64,000 bases of DNA from Comamonas sp. BIGb0152. Lineage in GTDB: Bacteria; Pseudomonadota; Gammaproteobacteria; Burkholderiales; Burkholderiaceae_C. The stretch is taken from assembly GCF_024809975.1 (NCBI RefSeq), contig NZ_JANUDY010000003.1, positions 62,001 to 126,000 on the forward strand, given 5' to 3'. A program made the translations under genes and the position numbers. Under the pieces are notes generated by a model. That model searched no databases. It was not told where the DNA came from and was given only the letters and a program-made list of their open reading frames with translations. How positions within the stretch are numbered: position 1 is the stretch's first letter; each line of letters begins with the position of its first letter. Of the stretch, positions 33,107-40,576 are shown piece by piece.

Positions 33107-34189
33107 TTAGATTTGTTCGCGGCAGGCGCGGTACAGGTCTTTCCACTCTGCACGTTCTTTGACCACGGTCTCCAGGTATTCCTTCCAGACCACACTGTCC
33201 TGCACCGGGTCCTTGATGACGGCGCCTAGCAGGCCCGAGGCGACATCGTGGGCGCGCAACACGCCATCGCCAAAATGGCCAGCCAGTGCCATGCCGCTGT
33301 TGATCACCGAGATCGCCTCTGCCGTCGACAAGGTCGAGCTGGGCGACTTGATGCGCACGGTCTTGCCGTCTTCGGTCTGGCCATTGCGCAGCTCGCGGAA
33401 GATCTGCACCACGCGGCGTACTTCCTCCAGCGCCGGTGCCTCGGCGGGCAGCTGCAGCGCACGGCTTTGCTCGCCCACGCGCTTGGTGACGATCTTCACC
33501 TCCTCGTCCTGCGATGCGGGCACGGGCAGCACCACGGTGTTAAAGCGGCGCTTCAACGCGCTCGACAGCTCATTGACGCCCTTGTCGCGGTTATTGGCCG
33601 TGGCAATCACCGAGAAGCCGGCCACCGCCTGGAACTCGGTAGACAGCTCGGGCACCGGCAGGGTTTTTTCCGACAGCACGGTGATCAGGCTGTCCTGCAC
33701 ATCGGCGGGGATGCGGGTCAGCTCTTCGATGCGGGCGATCTTGCCCAGCTTCATCGCATGCACCAAGGGGCTGGGCACCAGCGCTTTTTCCGAGGGGCCA
33801 TGGGCCAGCAGTTGCGCGTAATTCCAGCCATAGCGCAGCTGCTCTTCGCTGGTGCCGGCCGTGCCCTGGATCAGCATGGTCGAGTCGCCACTCACGGCCG
33901 CTGCCAGGTGCTCGGACACCCAGGACTTGGCCGTGCCAGGCACGCCGTACAGCAGCAGTGCGCGGTCGGTGGCCAGGGTCGATACCGCGATCTCCATCAG
34001 GCGTGGGCTGCCGATGTACTTGGCGCTCACGGCAAAACCATTGCTCAGCGTGCCGCCCATCAGGTACTGCAGCACCGCCCAGGGCGAGAGCTTCCAGTTG
34101 GGCGGGCGCGGGCGGTCATCGGCCTTTTGCAAGGCATCCAGTTCTTCGGCAAATTGCTGCTCGGCATGCTGGCGTAGTACGTGGCTCAT
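33107..34189 (-). CDS. MoxR-type AAA+ ATPase
   Basis: A 360-residue AAA+ ATPase with Walker A GVPGTAKS at 82-89, a Walker B variant IARIEE (Glu155-Glu156 instead of Asp-Glu), sensor 1 in VIATANNRDKG and the arginine stretch ALKRRFN. This matches YehL-like MoxR ATPases, which with VWA proteins act as remodelling chaperones that insert cofactors or activate complexes. ATG 34189 follows GGAAG by six bases. Third gene in an operon of five. Target complex unknown; a SWIM protein and DUF5682/DUF5691 are the likely partners. Confidence 0.92.
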   Translation of the reverse strand: MSHVLRQHAEQQFAEELDALQKADDRPRPPNWKLSPWAVLQYLMGGTLSNGFAVSAKYIGSPRLMEIAVSTLATDRALLLYGVPGTAKSWVSEHLAAAVSGDSTMLIQGTAGTSEEQLRYGWNYAQLLAHGPSEKALVPSPLVHAMKLGKIARIEELTRIPADVQDSLITVLSEKTLPVPELSTEFQAVAGFSVIATANNRDKGVNELSSALKRRFNTVVLPVPASQDEEVKIVTKRVGEQSRALQLPAEAPALEEVRRVVQIFRELRNGQTEDGKTVRIKSPSSTLSTAEAISVINSGMALAGHFGDGVLRAHDVASGLLGAVIKDPVQDSVVWKEYLETVVKERAEWKDLYRACREQI

Positions 34190-34234
34190 GGTGTGCTTCC
34201 GGTAGAGATCAAAAGGTTCGGTGGTGGGGCGCCA

Positions 34235-35956
34235 TCAGGCGGGCCGGGCCGCGTGCAGCGCCAGGCGCAGATCGACAATGCGGTTGAGTTGGGCGAGCAC
34301 TTGCGCGTCGTCCCAGGGGCGCAGGCGCGAGCGCTCCAGGCGCGCTTGCTGCTCCTGCTTGAGCTTGGCGGCTTCCGCCTCGGTGGCACCCTCGGGCACC
34401 AGCAGCGCGTCAGCGTCCTCGGCAGGTTCAGCCTCGGCAGGCGCTGCAGCGCGTGGTGCACGCCACAGCTGCGCAAAGCGCTGCAGATCAGAGGTCTGCA
34501 AGCGGCGCGCGCAGGCCAAGATCGCCTGGTCGGCCTGCCAGCTGTGCCAGTTGCCCGCAGGCTGGCGCGCCTGCAAAGTGCCCAGCAAGGCTTCGAGCAA
34601 CCAGCTTGATATCGCAGGCGACAGCAAGTCTGTGGGCCCCATGGCCTCGTCGATGCGCTGGATGGCGTCGATAAAAGTGCTCTTGCCCCGCTTGGCCTGC
34701 AGCTGCGCCAGCCACTGGGTTTCGCGCTCCGCAGCGCTGAGCTCGCCCATCAACAAGGGCAGCAAATCACTGCTGCGCGAGTCGCTCTCCATGCTTTGCA
34801 GCAGTGGCAGCCAGCGCACATCGCGCTGGGCGCGCAGCGCCGCCAACCAGCCCTGGCGCAGGGCCGTTTTCCAGTCGCTGCGGCGGCTCCATTCCCACAG
34901 CTGCTCGGGTGTCTTGCCCAGTTGCTGCTGCCAAAAATCGAGCGGCGTCAGCGCCACCAGCTGCTGCAGCCACCAGGCGCGCTGGCCCTTGATATAAGCC
35001 GGCGGCTGCAAGGTAATGCCGTCACGCTCCCAATCTTTATTGCCTTCCTCGGGCGGATCAATCTGCCATTCGCCCTTGGCATCCCGGCTCAGCATGGCCT
35101 GCAGCCAGGCGCCCATGCGCTGGCTGTGCGGGCTTTGCGGCAGGCAGGAGAGCAGGCTGGCTGCCGATTCGCGCACGTCCTTGCTGCGGTCGCCCAGCAG
35201 CTTTTCCAGCAAGGCCTCGTCATCGGCTGACAGGCCGCGCGCCATGCTTTGCACCATGGGCGCACGCTCGCGGGCGCTCAGCTCCTTGAGGCTGGCTTCC
35301 AAACGGGCGCGGGCCCCTGCCGGATCATTAGCGCGCTGCTGGGCCAGCAAGGCCACGCGCTGCTCCAGCGAGCCCTCTTGCCAGATTTGTTCGGCATCGG
35401 CCGTCTCTTGCACGCCATGGGCATAGGCCCATTGCGGGTTCTGCGCCGCCAACCAGCGGCCGCGCTCGCCCAGCACCGGCGTCAGCCACTGGCGCAGCTC
35501 CACCGATTGGCGGCCTTGGTGCAATGCGGCTACCAGCAGCGGGTAAGGCAGGCGCTGGCCGGCCTCATCCAGGCTGGCCAAGGCCAGCGCCAACAGCTCG
35601 GGCGCATTGCCCTGCAGCACCTCGCCCAGCAGGCCTAGCAAGGGCTCGCCCTGCGGCGCGGGGCGTGATTCTTCTGCGGGTGGCGGCACAGAAGCAGCAA
35701 TGGTTGCTGCTGCCCGCTGCGGCTGCGCTGCACCGGGTTGCCAGCCGGCACGCTCCAACACCGCCGCGACAGCGGTGGCGCGCAGCACCTGCACGGCCTT
35801 GGAATCCGCTGGCTGCAGCAAGGCTGCTTGCAGGGCCTGCTGGCTGGCGGGCGCGTTGCTGTCCATGCCCTGGCTAAAGATGGCAGGCACCGCCAGCCGC
35901 TCCACGCCGACCAGCGCCGATTGCTGCAGCGCAGCCCATAGATTTGCTTGGCTCAC
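34235..35956 (-). CDS. DUF5691 family protein, probably helical-repeat scaffold
   Basis: A 573-residue, Leu/Ala/Trp-rich, almost wholly helical protein. A stretch near residues 250-290 (DEALLEKLLGDRSKDVRESA, then ASLLSCL) looks like a HEAT-type repeat. There is no signal peptide or obvious catalytic motif. It begins at GTG 35956, overlapping the SWIM gene stop by four bases (GTGA), and 45 bases separate it from moxR. A scaffold or adaptor for the MoxR/VWA machine is plausible. The family name is by resemblance; no function is known to me. Confidence 0.78.
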   Translation of the reverse strand: MSQANLWAALQQSALVGVERLAVPAIFSQGMDSNAPASQQALQAALLQPADSKAVQVLRATAVAAVLERAGWQPGAAQPQRAAATIAASVPPPAEESRPAPQGEPLLGLLGEVLQGNAPELLALALASLDEAGQRLPYPLLVAALHQGRQSVELRQWLTPVLGERGRWLAAQNPQWAYAHGVQETADAEQIWQEGSLEQRVALLAQQRANDPAGARARLEASLKELSARERAPMVQSMARGLSADDEALLEKLLGDRSKDVRESAASLLSCLPQSPHSQRMGAWLQAMLSRDAKGEWQIDPPEEGNKDWERDGITLQPPAYIKGQRAWWLQQLVALTPLDFWQQQLGKTPEQLWEWSRRSDWKTALRQGWLAALRAQRDVRWLPLLQSMESDSRSSDLLPLLMGELSAAERETQWLAQLQAKRGKSTFIDAIQRIDEAMGPTDLLSPAISSWLLEALLGTLQARQPAGNWHSWQADQAILACARRLQTSDLQRFAQLWRAPRAAAPAEAEPAEDADALLVPEGATEAEAAKLKQEQQARLERSRLRPWDDAQVLAQLNRIVDLRLALHAARPA

Positions 35957-37365
35957 TGCACGTCACCCCGGTTCTGCCAGATATTCGTCCATGGCGCCTC
36001 GCCGCCCGGCTGCTGCCAGGCACTGAGCAGGCGCCAGCGCCCTTGCTGTGGGCTGCTTTCCCATTCGCCAAACAGCGCCATCGGCGCACCGCCGCCCAGC
36101 GCCTGCAATTGCCAGGCCTGGTCGTCATCCACGGCCAGCGGCACCAGGGCCGCTGCCTGGGCTTGCTGCGGCCACACGGCATACCACTGGCCATCGCTGA
36201 TTTGCAAACGCGCCTGGCCGCACCACAGCGGCTGCACCGGCTGCAAGGGGTTGGCGGCAATGCGCTGGCTCAGCTGCAGCAGCACATCGCTCCACAAAGC
36301 GGGGTTCAAGCTGCCGCCTGTGCCCGGCGCCAGCAGCTGGACATCGGCCGCAGCAATGGCACGCAAAGGCGCTTGGCCGGGGTAGAAGTGCAGGCTGCCC
36401 CGGTAGCTTTGCGCCGGCACCCAGGCCGTCTCAAAACCGCGCCCGCCCTGCGCATAATCGAGCAGCCAGGCAATGCGCCCGCTGTGCTGGCCTTGCAGCC
36501 ATACGCGGCGTTCCAGCAAACGGCCTTCGCGCTCGATCTGGCGCAGGCCCACCACCCGCCAGTCATCGGCCAGGGCCTGGCCCCGGGCTTGCACCTCGGC
36601 CTTGTCCAGCGGCCAGCCCAAGGCGGCCATCACATCGGCACGGGTCTCGGCGCTCAGGGCATCGCGGCGCGCCACCGCATCGGCCAGCAATTGCCAGTGG
36701 CCCAGCTGCACCAAGAGATCACGTGACCACTGCGGGTGGCTGTCCACCTGCTCCCAGGCTTCTTTGATGCGGGCGGCCATGCCGCTGGCCTGCGCGTCGA
36801 CCATGCGCGCAGCCATGGTGTTCCAGTGCTGGCGGGCCTGTTGACCGCCCGAGAGGTTGGCCAGGCCGTTGCGAACCATGTCCTGCATCCACAGTTGCAG
36901 CTCCTGCATGCCGGCGTCTGCCTTGTCCCAGCGCTTGTCGTCGCGCTTGGCTTGTTGCTTGGCCAGCACCTCAGGATCGGCTGGGGGCGCAGCGGCAATG
37001 GCGGCGGCCTTGGCTTCTTTTTTCTCGGCTTTTTCAGCGCGGCCGTCCAGCCAGGCGCTGACCCAGGCGGGTGGCTCGGCGTTGTCGGCCACCTGGCCGG
37101 CCGCACGCAGCAGCATCAGCGCCAGGCCATGCTTGCAGGGGAATTTTCGGCTCGGGCAAGAGCACTTGAACGACGGCCCACTCAGGTCCACCTGGGTCTG
37201 GTAGGGCTTGGAGCCGCTGCCCTGGCATTCGCCCCAGGCTGCTGTTGCGTTGCAGCCCAGAGTCGGCCATTTGCTGGGGTTCTTCAACCCTTGCGCCGCC
37301 TTGGTGGAAGAGGCATCCGGTGACAGCGCCACCACCTCGGCTTCGGTTGCTAAGACACGTGACAA
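35953..37365 (-). CDS. SWIM zinc finger protein
   Basis: A 470-residue protein with a complete SWIM finger near the N-terminus: CSCPSRKFPCKH, ligands Cys68, Cys70, Cys77 and His79. SWIM domains bind DNA or protein. A Lys/Ala/Glu coiled region follows (EKAEKKEAKAAAIAAA), then a long helical domain and a C-terminal part rich in Trp. It resembles E. coli YehQ. I chose TTG 37365 because AGGGGAGG sits just upstream; a TTG at 37386 would add seven residues made from the ribosome-binding site. It is the first gene of the five-gene operon, so the finger may sense or bring in the target. Confidence 0.83.
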   Translation of the reverse strand: MSRVLATEAEVVALSPDASSTKAAQGLKNPSKWPTLGCNATAAWGECQGSGSKPYQTQVDLSGPSFKCSCPSRKFPCKHGLALMLLRAAGQVADNAEPPAWVSAWLDGRAEKAEKKEAKAAAIAAAPPADPEVLAKQQAKRDDKRWDKADAGMQELQLWMQDMVRNGLANLSGGQQARQHWNTMAARMVDAQASGMAARIKEAWEQVDSHPQWSRDLLVQLGHWQLLADAVARRDALSAETRADVMAALGWPLDKAEVQARGQALADDWRVVGLRQIEREGRLLERRVWLQGQHSGRIAWLLDYAQGGRGFETAWVPAQSYRGSLHFYPGQAPLRAIAAADVQLLAPGTGGSLNPALWSDVLLQLSQRIAANPLQPVQPLWCGQARLQISDGQWYAVWPQQAQAAALVPLAVDDDQAWQLQALGGGAPMALFGEWESSPQQGRWRLLSAWQQPGGEAPWTNIWQNRGDVQ

Positions 37366-37491
37366 ACCGCCTCCCCTTCCGTTCAATCTGTTAGTTACCG
37401 GCTATATGTGTTTATCAAGCACGGCTTCAGAGATTGTAGGCAGGGTCCAAGACGAAATGATGCAAGACGGGCCTCTGACCCGCCTGGCGTC

Positions 37492-37779
37492 TCACTTTTT
37501 TACAGATTTGCGCTGTTCCCAAGCCATCATCGACAGGATCACGATGGCCGCGCTGAGCGAGATATGGCCGCACCAGGTCACCAGCCCCAGCGACCAGCCC
37601 TTGAGCCCCACGGCAATGGCCAGCGAGGCCAGCAATGCCAGCCAGCCGGCCAGGCGCAGGCCCCGGGTTTGGCCGGGTGGCAGCTCGCGGCCAAACAGGT
37701 CGAGCTGGTGGCGGTCCATGGCCAGTGCCAGCAATGCAAACGCGGGCAGCGACAGCAGCTGAATGGCAAGGTGGTTCAT
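37492..37779 (-). CDS. DUF3325 family small membrane protein
   Basis: A 95-residue protein with three hydrophobic segments: LSLPAFALLALAMDRHQLDL, LAGWLALLASLAIAVGLKGW and CGHISLSAAIVILSMMAWEQ. This fits DUF3325, which accompanies PepSY proteins in siderophore loci. Its ATG overlaps the PepSY stop as ATGA, so it is the last gene of the iron operon. Function unknown. Confidence 0.78.
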   Translation of the reverse strand: MNHLAIQLLSLPAFALLALAMDRHQLDLFGRELPPGQTRGLRLAGWLALLASLAIAVGLKGWSLGLVTWCGHISLSAAIVILSMMAWEQRKSVKK

Positions 37780-39467
37780 GGCCGGGCCTCCTGCAGATCG
37801 GCTGGGATGGCTGAGCTGGCGGCCACCGCGTCGGCATCTGCCGCACGCGGCGCAGCCGCTGGCCGGGGTGCCACCTGGCGCTGCGGCTTGAGCTTGGGCT
37901 TGTGGCGCCAGGTACGCAGCGCCAGCCAGGCATGCAGCGCCGCCAGCGCCAACAAGCTCAGCTCCAGCCCGGTGAACACCCAGTCGCCCTCGATGGCACT
38001 GCGCCACAGGGGCCGGTCGGTGGTCAGCACATTGACGAGCGGCAGCAAGGCCAGCGCCGCGCAGCCGGCCCAGAGCAGCTCCACCCAGGCGCGCTTGGCC
38101 GGGCGCAGCATGGCCCAGACGAGGCTGGCGCCCCAGAGGATAAAGAACCAGTGGATCTCCCAGTCGCTGCGTTTTTCCATGCCCAGCGGCAGCAGGCGGT
38201 TGGCCCAGAGCATGGCGGCCATGGCGATGCTCAGGCCGGCAATGGCGGCAATGTTCAGCCGTTCTACCAGCCAGAAACCAAAGTACGGTTTATCCGGGTT
38301 GGGCAATTTGCTGCGGCGCTTGACGGTCCACATCACCAGGCCAGTGCCCACCATGGCCGTGCCCGCCAGGCTGGTCAGGAAGTACAACCAGCGCACGGTG
38401 GTATCGCCAAAGCGGCCCAGGTGCAGGGCATACAGCACGCCCCGCGTTTCAGCCGCCGCCCCCACTTGGTCCTTGACCTCCAGCAGCTTGCCCGTGCTGC
38501 CCTCGAACAGCATGTATTTGGGGCTGATGGACACGCGCTCGAAATCGCCGTAGGTGACGATCACGCGCGCCGAGGCATCGCCCGCGTTGTTGACGGTGAC
38601 GCGGCCGATGCGGTCCGCGCCCCAGCGCTGCTGGGCCTGGCGCACCATATCACCCAAGGGGGCCAGTGGCGCTGCCTCGCCACTGGGTTTGCCGGCGGGG
38701 ATAAAGGCACTGATCTCGCTTTGCATGGCCTGGCGCTCGGCCTGGGTCTTGAACGCAGCCGTGCTGGCCCAGGGCATGGTCATGGTCATCAGGGTCACCA
38801 GGCCGGTGTAGGTGATCATGGCGTGGAAGGGCAGCCCGAAGACCGACAGCGCATTGTGCGCATCCAGCCAGGAGCGCTGGCCCTTGCCGCCCCGGAAGGT
38901 GAAGAAGTCGATAAAAATCTTTTTGTGCGTGATCACGCCGCTGACGATGGCCACCAGCATGAACATGGCGCAGAAACTGGCCAGCCAGCGGGCCCAGAGC
39001 ACCGGCATGTAATGGAACTGAAAATGGAAGCGGTAGAAGAACTCACCGCCCACCGTCTCGCGGCCGGCCACCTTGTGGCCGGTCTGCGGATCAAAGACCG
39101 CGCTGCCAAAGCCGCGCTCGCCCTTCTCGGGCTTGGCAATGCGCCAGAACGCACTCACCACGTTGTTGCGCGCATCGGGCATGCCCAGGCTCCACTGGTT
39201 GCTGCCAGGCGCCACCTGCTGCATCTCTAGCGCCATGCGCGGGGCCACCTCGGCCGGATCGGGCACCACCGCCTGGTGGGCCAGCTCGGGCCGCATCCAC
39301 TGCGATATCTCTTCCTTGAAGTAGCTCACCGTGCCGGTGAGAAACATGGCATACAGAATCCAGCCCACCAGCAGCCCGGCCCAGATATGCAGGTCGGACA
39401 TGGTCTGGCGGATGCCGCGCGCGGCGGGCTTGCCGGGTTTGCTATTTTTTTTCTCGATGGCAGTCAT
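37776..39467 (-). CDS. PepSY-associated transmembrane (PiuB-type) protein
   Basis: A 563-residue membrane protein with four or more helices. The family motif is clear: a first helix with LHIWAGLLVGWILYAMFLTG, a conserved FHFQFHYMP segment with periplasmic histidines, a paired DAHNALSVFGLPFHAMITYT, then ALHLGRFGDTTVRWLYFLTS. Such proteins are iron-regulated and are thought to be flavin- or haem-linked reductases acting on ferric siderophores. ATG 39467 overlaps the DUF3649 stop as ATGA, which decides the start over ATG 39488. Part of the siderophore operon. Confidence 0.88.
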   Translation of the reverse strand: MTAIEKKNSKPGKPAARGIRQTMSDLHIWAGLLVGWILYAMFLTGTVSYFKEEISQWMRPELAHQAVVPDPAEVAPRMALEMQQVAPGSNQWSLGMPDARNNVVSAFWRIAKPEKGERGFGSAVFDPQTGHKVAGRETVGGEFFYRFHFQFHYMPVLWARWLASFCAMFMLVAIVSGVITHKKIFIDFFTFRGGKGQRSWLDAHNALSVFGLPFHAMITYTGLVTLMTMTMPWASTAAFKTQAERQAMQSEISAFIPAGKPSGEAAPLAPLGDMVRQAQQRWGADRIGRVTVNNAGDASARVIVTYGDFERVSISPKYMLFEGSTGKLLEVKDQVGAAAETRGVLYALHLGRFGDTTVRWLYFLTSLAGTAMVGTGLVMWTVKRRSKLPNPDKPYFGFWLVERLNIAAIAGLSIAMAAMLWANRLLPLGMEKRSDWEIHWFFILWGASLVWAMLRPAKRAWVELLWAGCAALALLPLVNVLTTDRPLWRSAIEGDWVFTGLELSLLALAALHAWLALRTWRHKPKLKPQRQVAPRPAAAPRAADADAVAASSAIPADLQEARP

Positions 39468-39790
39468 GCCGGGTTCACTCCATTCCACACCGGCCAGGCG
39501 GCCAGTACCAGCGGCAGCGCGGCAACCAGCAGCCCCACCCAGGCCCGGGTGGCCGAACGCACGGCAAACACCCAGATCACCGCGCCGGTATAGACCAGAA
39601 AGCTGGCCATGGTGCCGGCCAGCACGGCCTGCGGTTTGTCCATGGGCAAGGCCAGCACGGCCACGCTGGCCACCGCCCCCAGCACATAGCCGCCGCCAAT
39701 GGCAGCGACGATGCGCGAGAGCAGCGGCCCGACCTGGCAGGCCTTGGCCAGCGCGGCGCGCCAGGCGCCGCTTACTGCGCTAGAGGTCAT
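39464..39790 (-). CDS. DUF3649 family small membrane protein
   Basis: A 108-residue protein with three helices (AAIGGGYVLGAVASVAVLAL, VLAGTMASFLVYTGAVIWVF, WVGLLVAALPLVLAAWPVW). The position just before PepSY and after DUF4198 is typical of DUF3649 in siderophore uptake loci. ATG 39790 overlaps the DUF4198 stop and its own stop overlaps the PepSY start, so three genes are coupled by 4-base overlaps. Function unknown. Confidence 0.75.
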   Translation of the reverse strand: MTSSAVSGAWRAALAKACQVGPLLSRIVAAIGGGYVLGAVASVAVLALPMDKPQAVLAGTMASFLVYTGAVIWVFAVRSATRAWVGLLVAALPLVLAAWPVWNGVNPA

Positions 39791-40515
39791 TTGGCGGGGT
39801 TAGGCGCCGCTGCGGGGCCGGCAGCCACAGGGGCCACGCCATCGGGCTTCACATAGGTGACCGAGGTCACATAGCTCACGCCGTCGTATTTTTCGCCAGC
39901 GCGCTCACCGGGGTTGCGGTCGTTGTGCTTGATCTCGGCGACGTACTGGCCTTGCCATGGCAGATCGAACTGCACCAGACCTTGCGCATCGGTGTGGCCT
40001 TCTTTCATCCAGCCCGACTGGGTGACGACGGCCACCTGGGTCTTGGCCAGCGGCTGGCCCTTGAAGGTGGCCTTGAATTCACCGTCTTTGCCAGTCGGCG
40101 TCAGGTCCAGGGTCAGCTTGGGCTTTTGGGCCGCAAAGCTGGTGACCAGACGTGCTGCAGGGTGGTACCAGCTGGTGACATCCTTGCCATCGCGCTTGAA
40201 CTTGGACAGCGGGTAGTGGGCGTCTTCAGCGACGATGGACACGCCTTCCTGGATAGTGAACGGCAGCGCAAAGCCATTGGCGGTCTTGTTGCCGGCAGCG
40301 GCCTTTTCTTCGCCCTTGGCGTTGATCAGCACGCCCTGGGGCTTGCCAAAGTTGTCGAGCAGGCCAGGCGATGCTTCGCGCAGGTTGTCGCCAAACTCGC
40401 CAAAGCGCAGCACCACAGCTTTGTCTGCACCGGCAGGCTCCAGCCAGATCTGGTGGGCTTGGGCGGACATGGCCAGCACGGCCAGGCTCAGGGCAGACAG
40501 GGTTTTCTTCAACAT
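39787..40515 (-). CDS. DUF4198 periplasmic protein of the siderophore operon
   Basis: A 242-residue exported protein: signal peptide KKTLSALSLAVLAMSAQA followed by HQIWLEP, the typical N-terminus of DUF4198 (NikM-like in some loci) where the new N-terminal His may bind metal. A beta-sandwich domain follows (GEFGDNLREASPG, KLTLDLTPTGKDGEFKATF) and a Pro/Ala-rich tail. ATG 40515 has GAGGAGAGAG upstream. It lies 61 bases after the TonB receptor gene. It probably helps bind or hand over metal or siderophore in the periplasm. Confidence 0.83.
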   Translation of the reverse strand: MLKKTLSALSLAVLAMSAQAHQIWLEPAGADKAVVLRFGEFGDNLREASPGLLDNFGKPQGVLINAKGEEKAAAGNKTANGFALPFTIQEGVSIVAEDAHYPLSKFKRDGKDVTSWYHPAARLVTSFAAQKPKLTLDLTPTGKDGEFKATFKGQPLAKTQVAVVTQSGWMKEGHTDAQGLVQFDLPWQGQYVAEIKHNDRNPGERAGEKYDGVSYVTSVTYVKPDGVAPVAAGPAAAPNPAK

Positions 40516-40576
40516 ATGCTCTCTCCTCTTTGATAAAAATACTGCGGGCATGCTGCGCAGGCCCGCAAACCACGCC

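Noticed and set aside
30377..33229. Open plus-strand frame of about 950 codons opposite the DUF5682 gene
   Set aside because: Low-complexity Gln/Arg/Ala composition and no motif; the opposite strand has coupled starts, ribosome-binding sites and family motifs.
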